Part shown: piece after piece, positions 45,057-53,213 of the stretch
Layout: each line of letters begins with the position of its first letter
How positions within the stretch are numbered: the first letter of the stretch is position 1
Source: Suilimivivens sp964571145
GTDB taxonomy: Bacteria > Bacillota > Clostridia > Lachnospirales > Lachnospiraceae
Direction: 5' to 3'
Length of the DNA stretch: 64,000 bases
NCBI GenBank assembly: GCA_964571145.1
Contig: CAZNAP010000003.1
Coordinates: 6,851 to 70,850, forward strand
The notes under the pieces: model-generated
The model's database searches: none
What the model was told of the DNA's origin: nothing
The model's input: the letters and a program-made list of their open reading frames with translations, nothing else
Translations under genes and position numbers: made by a program

Positions 45057-45905
45057 ATGACAGAAAAGAAAAAAAGTGGATTATCAATAGGAAGACTTGT
45101 ACTGCAAATTTTACAGGGTGCACTGATTGGACTGGGTGCCGTTTTACCCGGAATATCAGGAGGTGTACTGGGTGTAATCTTTGGTATTTACAAGCCTATT
45201 ATGGAGTTACTGGCAAATCCGTTTAAGAATTTTAAGACACATGTTCCAAAACTGATTCCTTACATAATCGGTGGTATTATTGGATTTTTAGGAATAGCAA
45301 ACTTGCTTGCCTTTGTTTTAGAGAAATATCCGGCACCTTCTGTGTGTCTGTTCGTAGGTCTGATTGGTGGAATGCTTCCATCATTATGGAAAGAAGCCGG
45401 ACAGCAGGGCAGAAAGAAATCTTCCTATGTATCTCTAATAATCGCTATGATTGTAATTTTCGCTTTATTAATAAGCTTACGTGTAGCATCTGTAACATTA
45501 ACCCCTAACTTCGGTTGGTTTTTATTCTGTGGTTTTTGTCTGGCTTTAAGCGTTATTGCACCAGGTATGAGTTTTTCTACTCTATTAATGCCTCTTGGAC
45601 TATATACGCCATTTGTAGACGGTATCGGACACCTTTCCCTGAGCGTATTAATTCCCGGCGGAATTGGTGGATTATTAACCGTAATTCTTTTCTCTAAAAC
45701 AGTAAATTCCTTATTTGAACATCATTACTCAGTTGCTTTTCATGCAATTGTAGGTATCGTAATCGCTGCCACTTTGATGATTGTTCCTTACGAGAGTTTT
45801 GTAGCTTCTACAGCCAGCTGTCTTATTAATGTTGTTTGTCTTGTTGTCGGTGTGATTGCCGCATTGGTATTAGATAAATTCAACAGCAAAGTAGAAGTAG
45901 ATTAG
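45057..45905 (+). CDS. DUF368 membrane protein, PopT-type polyprenyl-phosphate transporter
   Basis: A 282-aa polytopic protein with about eight hydrophobic segments and the DUF368 motifs GALIGLGAVLPGISGGVLGVI and SVIAPGMSFSTLLMPLGLY, an internal PGxSG/PGMS repeat. DUF368 proteins (PopT) have been linked to returning undecaprenyl phosphate to the inner leaflet for reuse in wall synthesis. RBS AGGAG. It is a single-gene unit ending before a strong hairpin. Confidence 0.9.
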   Translation: MTEKKKSGLSIGRLVLQILQGALIGLGAVLPGISGGVLGVIFGIYKPIMELLANPFKNFKTHVPKLIPYIIGGIIGFLGIANLLAFVLEKYPAPSVCLFVGLIGGMLPSLWKEAGQQGRKKSSYVSLIIAMIVIFALLISLRVASVTLTPNFGWFLFCGFCLALSVIAPGMSFSTLLMPLGLYTPFVDGIGHLSLSVLIPGGIGGLLTVILFSKTVNSLFEHHYSVAFHAIVGIVIAATLMIVPYESFVASTASCLINVVCLVVGVIAALVLDKFNSKVEVD

Positions 45906-45935
45906 ACATAGCGGTTCAAATACTAGCACGATTAC

Positions 45936-45969
45936 AAAGGGCATCAAACACAAATGTTTGATGCCCTTT
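45936..45969. terminator. Strong hairpin between convergent DUF368 and antitoxin genes
   Basis: A perfect 15-bp stem (AAAGGGCATCAAACA 45936-45950 with TGTTTGATGCCCTTT 45955-45969) and CAAA tetraloop. It lacks a long T-tract on either strand (only TTTACAG on plus), so it may be a weak bidirectional terminator or an mRNA 3' stabiliser. Confidence 0.65.
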
Positions 45970-46004
45970 ACAGTAACTCTCTCTAACTGTTTTCCTATAT
46001 TACA

Positions 46005-46232
46005 TTATGCAACTTTCGAGTAGTCCATTACCGAAATTTCCTGCATCGTCCTTTTGGCTACAGCAACCATTTGTTCCAATCGTTCAGCAACCTCATCCGT
46101 GTAGTATTTTTCGCCACACTGCTCGCATTCTTCACAAGGCACATTCTTGATTACAATAATACTACCATTATAATTAACCACATGAGTTGTCGTACTCGCC
46201 TTTACGGTATCGCATTTACAAAACATACACAT
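46005..46232 (-). CDS. YgiT/MqsA-type zinc-finger antitoxin
   Basis: A 75-aa protein with two CxxC pairs (CMFCKC near the start and CEECEQCGEKYYTDEV), as in the N-terminal zinc domain of MqsA/YgiT-type antitoxins; the DNA-binding HTH half of MqsA is absent. RBS GGAGG eight bases upstream. It lies 2 bp after the DUF4258 gene, the usual order for this toxin-antitoxin type. Confidence 0.85.
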   Translation of the reverse strand: MCMFCKCDTVKASTTTHVVNYNGSIIVIKNVPCEECEQCGEKYYTDEVAERLEQMVAVAKRTMQEISVMDYSKVA

Positions 46233-46234
46233 AA

Positions 46235-46546
46235 TTATTTCCTCCTTCTTGTTTTCAAATCTTCTTCAAATTTTGTTGTATTTGGAAAATATACAGTAAT
46301 GATATATAGACTATTCTCATCCATTCCAACAACTATATGTAACACTTCTTTATCAGATGTATATCCGAATATTAAACAACTTGGATTCGGGAAATCTTCC
46401 GGATAATCTTCAATTACTTCTCCTGTCGCTATACATTCTTTAACGTCACTTCTACTAATATCACGTTCTTGCATTCTTTCAAGACAATGCACAGACTATT
46501 TTATCTCGTTTTTATCACTATATTCTCTTACCCTTTCAATACGCAC
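46235..46546 (-). pseudogene. DUF4258 toxin gene interrupted by an in-frame amber codon
   Basis: The reading frame can be followed from a GTG at 46546 (GGAGG nine bases upstream) through MRIERVREYSDKNEIK, then TAG at 46496-46498, then SVHCLERMQERDISRSDVKE to the end. The family needs the HCLERMQERDIS helix and GEVIEDYPEDFPNPSCLIFGY to TVYFP core, which is intact. A GTG at 46492 just after the stop could restart translation, giving 85 aa, but has no RBS of its own. The toxin is therefore inactivated, N-terminally trimmed, or made by readthrough. Confidence 0.7.
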
Positions 46547-46572
46547 TTATTTTTTCCTCCACTTCTAATTGT

Positions 46573-46601
46573 ATTATAGCCGAATTCCGAAACTAAAACA
46601 A
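46573..46601 (-). promoter_or_regulatory. Promoter of the toxin-antitoxin locus
   Basis: -35 TTGTTT (46596-46601), 17-bp spacer, consensus -10 TATAAT (46573-46578) on the minus strand, followed within 15 bp by the RBS of the interrupted toxin frame. Confidence 0.7.
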
Positions 46602-46654
46602 TGTAGGATTCAATTTGCCTAAATTGTTTTTCGTTCATGAAATCCACGAATATA

Positions 46655-46695
46655 AAAAACAAAGTCATGATAACGGTTTTGTTATCATGACTTTG
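46655..46695 (-). terminator. Terminator of the hydratase gene
   Basis: A perfect 15-bp stem: CAAAGTCATGATAAC (46660-46674) with GTTATCATGACTTTG (46681-46695). On the minus strand TTTTTT follows. Confidence 0.9.
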
Positions 46696-46724
46696 TGTCG
46701 ATTAATTATAACTAAGCCAGTTGT

Positions 46725-49013
46725 TTATACTCGGTTGTAGTTGATTAGGCAGCCTTTGAGGATAATCTCACGTTCATCATCGGTTAAGTCACCAAGACGC
46801 AGGGTGAATTCCTTGAGTCCGGCATCGGTAACTGCATAGGCTTTAATTTGTTCTACCTTGTCCTCTACAGCCTTCTTGATGTTTGGAATGAACAGATAAT
46901 CCAGATTCTTAAAGGGAAGCTCGCCCTTTTCAATCAGGAAGGGAAGCATGCCCCAGTTAATCAGGTTGGAGCGGTAACGCTTGGTAGCATACTCATTTGC
47001 TATATTGGCCCAGCCGCCCAGTACCTTCTGGCAAGAAGCGGCTTGTTCTCTGGCGGAACCATCGCCCGGTTTCACTGCAAATATGGTGGAGCCAAAGCCC
47101 ACATTGCCTTCGCCTACTTCTGGATACTGTTTGTGGATTTCTGCCATAATTGGTTTCAGTTCCGGCTTCGCATCCAAAGGACATTTGCCTTCCATAACAG
47201 CAGCCTGTGCTTTCTGAATTTCTTTGGCACGTCCTACATAAGCAGGGTCTTTACGAGATAATGTAAATTCTGCCAGTCCAAGAGGATTGGATCTATAAGA
47301 TGAAGTCTCACCTGAAGGAATCAATTCATCGGTGGTTGTTACAGGGTCATGTATTTCAGCCACGACCTGAAGCACAATATTCTCCGGTAATGCACACATA
47401 GCGGGCCAGTCTTTGATATTCGGTCCAAACTGAACTTCCACTGAAGGATCAGCCACACCATGAGAATCAAACACACGATTTTCATATATTTTTGAATCAA
47501 AGTGATATTTGTATTTTCCAATTGTCCCGTCGAAGTCTGTTGCAGCCGTAAGAACACCCTTATTGGCAGCTGTTGCTGCAATGGAACGGGCATCCATCAG
47601 TGCCACAGAAGAAATCTGTCCATTCTGAAGTTTGGAACCTTCTCTGTTGGGGAAGTTTCTGGTTGAATGACGAATACTAAATGCATTGTTAGCAGGAGTG
47701 TCACCAGCACCAAAGCAAGGGCCACAGAATGCTGTTTTCAGAACTGCACCTGTTTCCATTAAGGTTGCCGCACAACCATTTTTTACAAGTTCCATATAAA
47801 CAGGCATGGAAGCCGGATAAATGCTGACTGTGAAGCCATCAGAACCAATATAAGTACCTTTCATGATATCAGCAGCTGCGCAGATATTTTCGAAACCACC
47901 TCCGGCACAACCGGCGATAATTCCTTGGTCTACTAAAAGCTTGCCGTTTCTAACTTTATTTTTTAATGTAAAGTCTACAGCGCCATCCAATGAAACAGCT
48001 GCTTTTGCTTCCACATCATTTAAAATATCCATCAAATTTGCATTTAACTCTTCAATTGTATAGGTATTGCTGGGATGAAAAGGCATTGCAATCATGGGTT
48101 TAATGCTACCCAAATCAATAGAAATCATACCGTCATAATAAGCAACCTCACCCGGCTTCAATTCCTTGTAATCTGCTTTTCTGCCATGAATGTCATAAAA
48201 CTCTTCAATGACACTGTCAGTTTGCCAAATAGAAGAAAGACAGGTGGTTTCCGTAGTCATGACATCAATGCCAATTCGGAAATCTGCGCTTAAAGAAGCT
48301 ACGCCCGGTCCAACAAATTCCATTACTTTATTTTTCACATAACCGCTTGCAAAAATCTCTCCGATAATCGCAAGTGCCACGTCCTGAGGTCCTACACCTT
48401 TCACCGGTTCGCCTGTCAAATAAACGCCAACTACGCCCGGCATATCAATATCATAAGTCTGGCAAAGAAGCTGTTTAACAAGCTCCGGTCCGCCCTCTCC
48501 GATTGCCATGGTTCCAAGTGCTCCGTAACGTGTATGGGAATCTGAACCTAAAATCATCTTACCGCCTGCTGCCATCATTTCTCTGGCAAACTGATGAATA
48601 ACAGCCTGATGAGGGGGGACATAAACACCGCCATACTTCTTGGCACAGGTCAAACCATACATGTGGTCATCTTCATTAATTGTTCCGCCTACTGCACAAA
48701 GAGAATTGTGACAGTTGGTCAGTACATAAGGTACCGGAAACTTCTCAAGTCCTGATGCTCTGGCTGTCTGAATAATTCCCACAAAGGTAATATCATGTGA
48801 AGTCAGTTTATCAAACTTGATTTTTAACTTATTCATATTGTCGGAGGTATTATGTTCTTGTAAAATACCGTATGCGATGGTTTCTCTTGCTCCATCTTCC
48901 TTGGAAATCACCTTTCCTGTTTTGCTTTGAATTGCTGCTTGTGCCTGTGCATTATCAGGAATTACTTCCGTTCCGTTAATCAGATAGGCGCCGCCATCAT
49001 ATACCTGTATCAT
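46725..49013 (-). CDS. Aconitase-family hydratase
   Basis: A 762-aa iron-sulfur dehydratase of the aconitase superfamily, a type common in Clostridia and usually called aconitate hydratase or hydratase. It has the substrate region GSDSHTRYGALGTMAIGEGG, cluster-ligand cysteines in AGCAGGG and AFCGPCFGAGDTPAN, the TRNFPNREGSK motif, and a swivelling domain with YRSNLINWGMLPF. The organisation is closer to single-chain bacterial aconitases of about 650-760 aa than to AcnB (about 860). Citrate/isocitrate is likely, but other hydroxy acids are possible. It follows the polyphosphate enzyme gene by 27 bp. Confidence 0.88.
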   Translation of the reverse strand: MIQVYDGGAYLINGTEVIPDNAQAQAAIQSKTGKVISKEDGARETIAYGILQEHNTSDNMNKLKIKFDKLTSHDITFVGIIQTARASGLEKFPVPYVLTNCHNSLCAVGGTINEDDHMYGLTCAKKYGGVYVPPHQAVIHQFAREMMAAGGKMILGSDSHTRYGALGTMAIGEGGPELVKQLLCQTYDIDMPGVVGVYLTGEPVKGVGPQDVALAIIGEIFASGYVKNKVMEFVGPGVASLSADFRIGIDVMTTETTCLSSIWQTDSVIEEFYDIHGRKADYKELKPGEVAYYDGMISIDLGSIKPMIAMPFHPSNTYTIEELNANLMDILNDVEAKAAVSLDGAVDFTLKNKVRNGKLLVDQGIIAGCAGGGFENICAAADIMKGTYIGSDGFTVSIYPASMPVYMELVKNGCAATLMETGAVLKTAFCGPCFGAGDTPANNAFSIRHSTRNFPNREGSKLQNGQISSVALMDARSIAATAANKGVLTAATDFDGTIGKYKYHFDSKIYENRVFDSHGVADPSVEVQFGPNIKDWPAMCALPENIVLQVVAEIHDPVTTTDELIPSGETSSYRSNPLGLAEFTLSRKDPAYVGRAKEIQKAQAAVMEGKCPLDAKPELKPIMAEIHKQYPEVGEGNVGFGSTIFAVKPGDGSAREQAASCQKVLGGWANIANEYATKRYRSNLINWGMLPFLIEKGELPFKNLDYLFIPNIKKAVEDKVEQIKAYAVTDAGLKEFTLRLGDLTDDEREIILKGCLINYNRV

Positions 49014-49040
49014 TCTTTTATATCCTCCTACTGTGATTTA

Positions 49041-50513
49041 TTACTGTCCTAATACTTTTTCCAGTTCTTTGATAATTATCTTCAATGCCTTAATCCTGGC
49101 ATAACGCTTGTCTACAGACTCCAAAATGTGCCAAGGTGCATACGTGGTGCTGGTCTTTTGAATCATCTCGTTGACTGCCACCTCATAATCATCCCATTTT
49201 TCACGATTACGCCAATCTTCATCCGTAATTTTCCACTGCTTCTCCGGTGTGTTTTGCCTCTGGGTAAAGCGTTCCAGCTGGGTATCCTTGTCTATTTGTA
49301 CCCAAAACTTAATAATCACTGCTCCCCAGTCATGGATTTCCTTTTCAAATTCATTAATTTCATTATAAGCTCTTTTCCAGTCGTTTTCACTGCAAAAACC
49401 TTCCAGTCGCTCAACCATAACGCGTCCGTACCAGCTTCTGTCAAAAATTGCTATGTGACCGGTTTTAGGCAGTCTGGTCCAAAAACGCCACAAATAATGT
49501 CTGGCTTTCTCGTGTGGCTCCGGACTTGCAATGGGATGCACTTCATAGCCTCTGGCATCCAATGCCCCTGTAATTCGTTTGATATTACCGCCTTTTCCTG
49601 CTGCATCCCAGCCCTCATAAGCGATAATAACAGGAATCTGCTTTCTATATAAGCGGTTATGCAACTCCTTAAGCTGTTTCTGTAAACGGTCCAGTTCTTC
49701 TCGGTAATCCTTTTCTTCAATGGATTTATCCAACTCTATTTCTGCAAGTTTGGGCATCTTTTGAAGAGGAAATACATTCTGTAACAAAGGAACTGCTATA
49801 TTTCTGTTTTGCAGGGCAATTTCTATTCCCTGTGTCAACGTTTCCAGCACTTGCAACTCTACCCACTTCTTGGATTTGGCATCTACCACATACCAAGGAG
49901 CCGAAGGTGCATTGGTATCTTCAAGATATCGGTCAAAGACACCGACACAGTCGTCATAATGCTTGTTCTGCCACTTGTCATTATCGCTGACACGCCAGCT
50001 GGTGTCAATATCTTCGGATAATTCTGCTATTCTCTTTTTCTGTTCTTTTTCGCTGATATGGAAAAAGAATTTCATCAGCAGATAGCCATTGTCTGTTAAT
50101 TGACGCTCAAAACGACGAATGCTGTCAATTCGCTGCTCATATGCTTTATGACTCATTTCTCCGTGCAAACATTTACGGGTTACTTCGTCCATCCATCCGG
50201 AATCCAAAAACATGAATTTGCCCGCTTCAGGTATACGTGCAAAATATCTACATAAAAAAGGTTTTCTGCTTTCTTCCTCTGTCGGCTGATCCATAGAAGC
50301 TACCTTAAAAAAACGCGGATCGATATTTTGAATGACCTGACCGATTGTACTTCCTTTTCCGGCGGTTCCCCACCCTTCCATCAAAACTAAAACCGGTATT
50401 TTATGCTCTTTAATCAACATTTGCTGGCTAAAAAGCCTTTCTCTGGCAGTCGTTAATCGTTCCTTTAATGATTCTTCTTCGGGCTTGTCTACAAATTGAA
50501 TATTTTTCAGCAT
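49041..50513 (-). CDS. pap: Polyphosphate:AMP phosphotransferase (tandem PPK2 domains)
   Basis: A 490-aa protein with two PPK2 domains. The first has Walker A GWGTAGKGS (about 47-55), the second GWDAAGKGG (about 290), with lid/Walker B elements FLDSGWMDEV and IFDRSWYGRV. Two-domain PPK2 enzymes use polyphosphate to convert AMP to ADP. The start at 50513 is chosen for GGGAGG nine bases upstream; the frame opens at 50537 without an RBS. It sits between glycogen phosphorylase and hydratase genes, suggesting an energy-reserve operon. Confidence 0.9.
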   Translation of the reverse strand: MLKNIQFVDKPEEESLKERLTTARERLFSQQMLIKEHKIPVLVLMEGWGTAGKGSTIGQVIQNIDPRFFKVASMDQPTEEESRKPFLCRYFARIPEAGKFMFLDSGWMDEVTRKCLHGEMSHKAYEQRIDSIRRFERQLTDNGYLLMKFFFHISEKEQKKRIAELSEDIDTSWRVSDNDKWQNKHYDDCVGVFDRYLEDTNAPSAPWYVVDAKSKKWVELQVLETLTQGIEIALQNRNIAVPLLQNVFPLQKMPKLAEIELDKSIEEKDYREELDRLQKQLKELHNRLYRKQIPVIIAYEGWDAAGKGGNIKRITGALDARGYEVHPIASPEPHEKARHYLWRFWTRLPKTGHIAIFDRSWYGRVMVERLEGFCSENDWKRAYNEINEFEKEIHDWGAVIIKFWVQIDKDTQLERFTQRQNTPEKQWKITDEDWRNREKWDDYEVAVNEMIQKTSTTYAPWHILESVDKRYARIKALKIIIKELEKVLGQ

Positions 50514-50593
50514 ATACGTTCCAGCCTCCCTGTTCATCAGTTATTGGGTTCCGACAGCGTTACTCATATTAAATGAATCATTTTATAATTGCA

Positions 50594-53077
50594 TTATTTC
50601 TTTTTCGGTAAAACCACCTTATCCAAATGCCAAATTTCATCCACATACTGTTGAATGGTTCTGTCCGATGTAAATTTACCACTGCAGGCTACATTTAAAA
50701 TAGCACTCTTTGCCCAGCCTTTTTCATCACGATATGCCTTCTTCGCCTTCTCCTGTGCCTGTGCATAGGATCTGAAATCCTTTAAGATAAAGTAAGTATC
50801 TGCTTTGGATGTACTGAGTGTATTTAACAATGAATTGTAAAGTGTTCTAAATCGATCCGGGTCACCGGGTGCATAGGTACCGTTAATCAGCTGCATCAAA
50901 ACTCTTCTGATATCCTCGTCATTGTTAAAGATTTCTGAAGGGTCATAGCCACCAAAGTTTTCATACTTGATTACTTCATCTGAGGTCAATCCAAAAATAA
51001 AGGCATTTTCTTCGCCTACTTCTTCGACGATTTCCACGTTGGCTCCATCCATTGTTCCTATGGTTAACGCACCGTTCAGCATGAATTTCATGTTACCGGT
51101 TCCGGAAGCTTCTTTGCTGGCAGTGGATATCTGTTCTGATACATCTGCTGCCGCAAAAATCAGTTCTGCATTGGATACACGATAATTCTCTATAAATACG
51201 ACTTTGATTTTGCCATTAATTGCAGGGTCATTGTTCACAACATCCGCTACTGAATTAATCAGTTTAATGGTCATTTTCGCATTGTAATAACCTGCTGCAG
51301 CTTTCGCACCGAAAATAAAGGTTCTAGGATAGAAATCCATTTCCGGATGTTCTTTTAAAACATTATACAAGTACATAACATGAAGAATGTTCAAAAGCTG
51401 ACGTTTATATTCATGAAGTCTCTTAACCTGCACATCAAAAATGGAACGAGGGTCTATCTGAACACCGTTGTGCTCCAAAATATACTGTGCCAGACGTACC
51501 TTATTCTGATACTTAATGTTCATGAACTCCTGCTGTGCCTTTTCATCATCTGCATATATTTTCAGTTTGCTGATTTGTGGCAAATCGGTAATCCATTCAC
51601 TTCCCACATGAGCGGTAACCCAGTCAGCTAACAACGGATTGCCATGAAGGAGGAAACGTCTTTGGGTAATACCATTGGTTTTATTATTGAATTTATCCGG
51701 CATCATTTCGTAGAAATCCTTCAGTTCTTCTTTTTTTAAGATTTCTGTATGAAGTCTTGCTACACCATTAACAGAGTAACCTGCTGCAATGGCAAGATGC
51801 GCCATTTTAACCTGACCATCGTAAATAATAGCCATTTTGCGTACTTTTTCCTGGTTATCCGGATACATTTCCTGTATCTTTGCAACAAATCTACAATTGA
51901 TTTCTTCGATAATCTGATAAATTCTGGGCAATAATCTGGAAAAGAGTTCAATGGGCCATTTCTCCAATGCTTCAGACATAATGGTATGATTGGTATAAGC
52001 ACAAGTCTTGGAAGTAACTTCCCATGCCTCTTCCCATGTCAAATAATAATCATCCATGAGAATTCTCATCAGTTCAGCCACCGCTACTGTAGGGTGGGTA
52101 TCATTCAATTGGAATGTCACCTTCTCGTAGAATTTATGAATATCATCATGTTTACGCATGTATTTAGCTACTGCTTCCTGCACGGATGCCGAAATGAAAA
52201 AGTATTGCTGTTTGAGACGAAGCTCTTTTCCGGCATAATGATTGTCATTGGGGTAAAGTACTTCAACAATATTCTTAGCCAGATTTTCCTGCTCTACTGC
52301 CTTCTGGTAATCGCCCTTGTCGAAGGAATCCAGCTGGAAGCATTCCACTGCTTTGGCATCCCAAATACGCAACGTATTCACAATTCCGTTTCCATATCCC
52401 ACAATGGGAAGGTCATAAGGAATGGCTGTAACGCTCTGATAGCCTTCCTGAACAAAATTACTTCTGCCCTTTTCATCCACACGAACACTGACAAATCCAC
52501 CAAATTTTACTTCTTTGGCATATTCCGGTCTGCGCAGTTCAAACGGATTTCCGTCTGCCAACCAATTGTCCGGTACCTCAACCTGATATCCGTCTCTGAT
52601 TTCCTGTTTGAACATACCGTAACGATATCGAATACCGCAACCGTAAGCCGGGTAGCCAAGGGTCGCTAAAGAATCCAAGAAGCAAGCTGCCAGTCGGCCC
52701 AGACCGCCGTTGCCAAGTGCTGCATCAGGTTCCTGATCTTCGATTACATTCAAATCCAAACCCAGTTCTTTCATTGCTTCCTGAGCGGCTTTGTTGGCCT
52801 GCAGGTTAATGATATTATTCCCCAGTGCACGCCCCATTAAAAATTCCATGGACAAATAATAAACAGTTTTGGGATCCTGTTTCTCAAATTCCTGTTGTGT
52901 TGAAAGCCAGCGATCTACAATCTGGTCTTTAATGGCATAAGCCACTGCCTGAAAAACCTGTTGCGGTGTAGCCTCCTCCAATGTCTTTCTATATAATGTC
53001 TTAACGTTATAAAGTACACTTCTTTTAAATAATTCTTTATCAAACGCAAATTGCGCAGGTGCTGTCTTTTTTAACAT
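50594..53077 (-). CDS. glgP: Glycogen phosphorylase
   Basis: An 827-aa GT35 enzyme releasing glucose 1-phosphate from glycogen. It has YYLSMEFLMGRALGNN, NGGLGRLAACFLDSLATL, NDTHPTVAVAELMR, VKRLHEYKRQLLN and the PLP-lysine motif EASGTGNMKFMLNGALTIGT. Full length for the family. It complements glgC/glgD elsewhere in the window. Confidence 0.96.
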   Translation of the reverse strand: MLKKTAPAQFAFDKELFKRSVLYNVKTLYRKTLEEATPQQVFQAVAYAIKDQIVDRWLSTQQEFEKQDPKTVYYLSMEFLMGRALGNNIINLQANKAAQEAMKELGLDLNVIEDQEPDAALGNGGLGRLAACFLDSLATLGYPAYGCGIRYRYGMFKQEIRDGYQVEVPDNWLADGNPFELRRPEYAKEVKFGGFVSVRVDEKGRSNFVQEGYQSVTAIPYDLPIVGYGNGIVNTLRIWDAKAVECFQLDSFDKGDYQKAVEQENLAKNIVEVLYPNDNHYAGKELRLKQQYFFISASVQEAVAKYMRKHDDIHKFYEKVTFQLNDTHPTVAVAELMRILMDDYYLTWEEAWEVTSKTCAYTNHTIMSEALEKWPIELFSRLLPRIYQIIEEINCRFVAKIQEMYPDNQEKVRKMAIIYDGQVKMAHLAIAAGYSVNGVARLHTEILKKEELKDFYEMMPDKFNNKTNGITQRRFLLHGNPLLADWVTAHVGSEWITDLPQISKLKIYADDEKAQQEFMNIKYQNKVRLAQYILEHNGVQIDPRSIFDVQVKRLHEYKRQLLNILHVMYLYNVLKEHPEMDFYPRTFIFGAKAAAGYYNAKMTIKLINSVADVVNNDPAINGKIKVVFIENYRVSNAELIFAAADVSEQISTASKEASGTGNMKFMLNGALTIGTMDGANVEIVEEVGEENAFIFGLTSDEVIKYENFGGYDPSEIFNNDEDIRRVLMQLINGTYAPGDPDRFRTLYNSLLNTLSTSKADTYFILKDFRSYAQAQEKAKKAYRDEKGWAKSAILNVACSGKFTSDRTIQQYVDEIWHLDKVVLPKKK

Positions 53078-53144
53078 ACTGTAGTTCTCCTTTATTTGTT
53101 GGGTTTCGTTATCTCTCAGTTCCTATATTTAACGCATCTATTTC

Positions 53145-53150
53145 ATTATA
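53145..53150 (-). promoter_or_regulatory. glgP: glgP promoter -10 inside the ileS terminator region
   Basis: TTGTATAATG on the minus strand gives a consensus TATAAT -10, lying only 3 bp beyond the ileS terminator stem. The -35 would fall within the hairpin and is weak. Confidence 0.5.
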
Positions 53151-53152
53151 CA

Positions 53153-53195
53153 ATAAAAGCTTGCGAATCGCTATAGAGGATTCGTAAGCTTTTAT
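53153..53195 (-). terminator. ileS terminator
   Basis: ATAAAAGCTTGCGAATC (53153-53169) pairs with GATTCGTAAGCTTTTAT (53179-53195) with one G-T pair and a 9-nt loop. The T-tract (GCTTTTATTG) is partly within the stem. Confidence 0.75.
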
Positions 53196-53213
53196 CGATT
53201 TATTAGTTATTTT

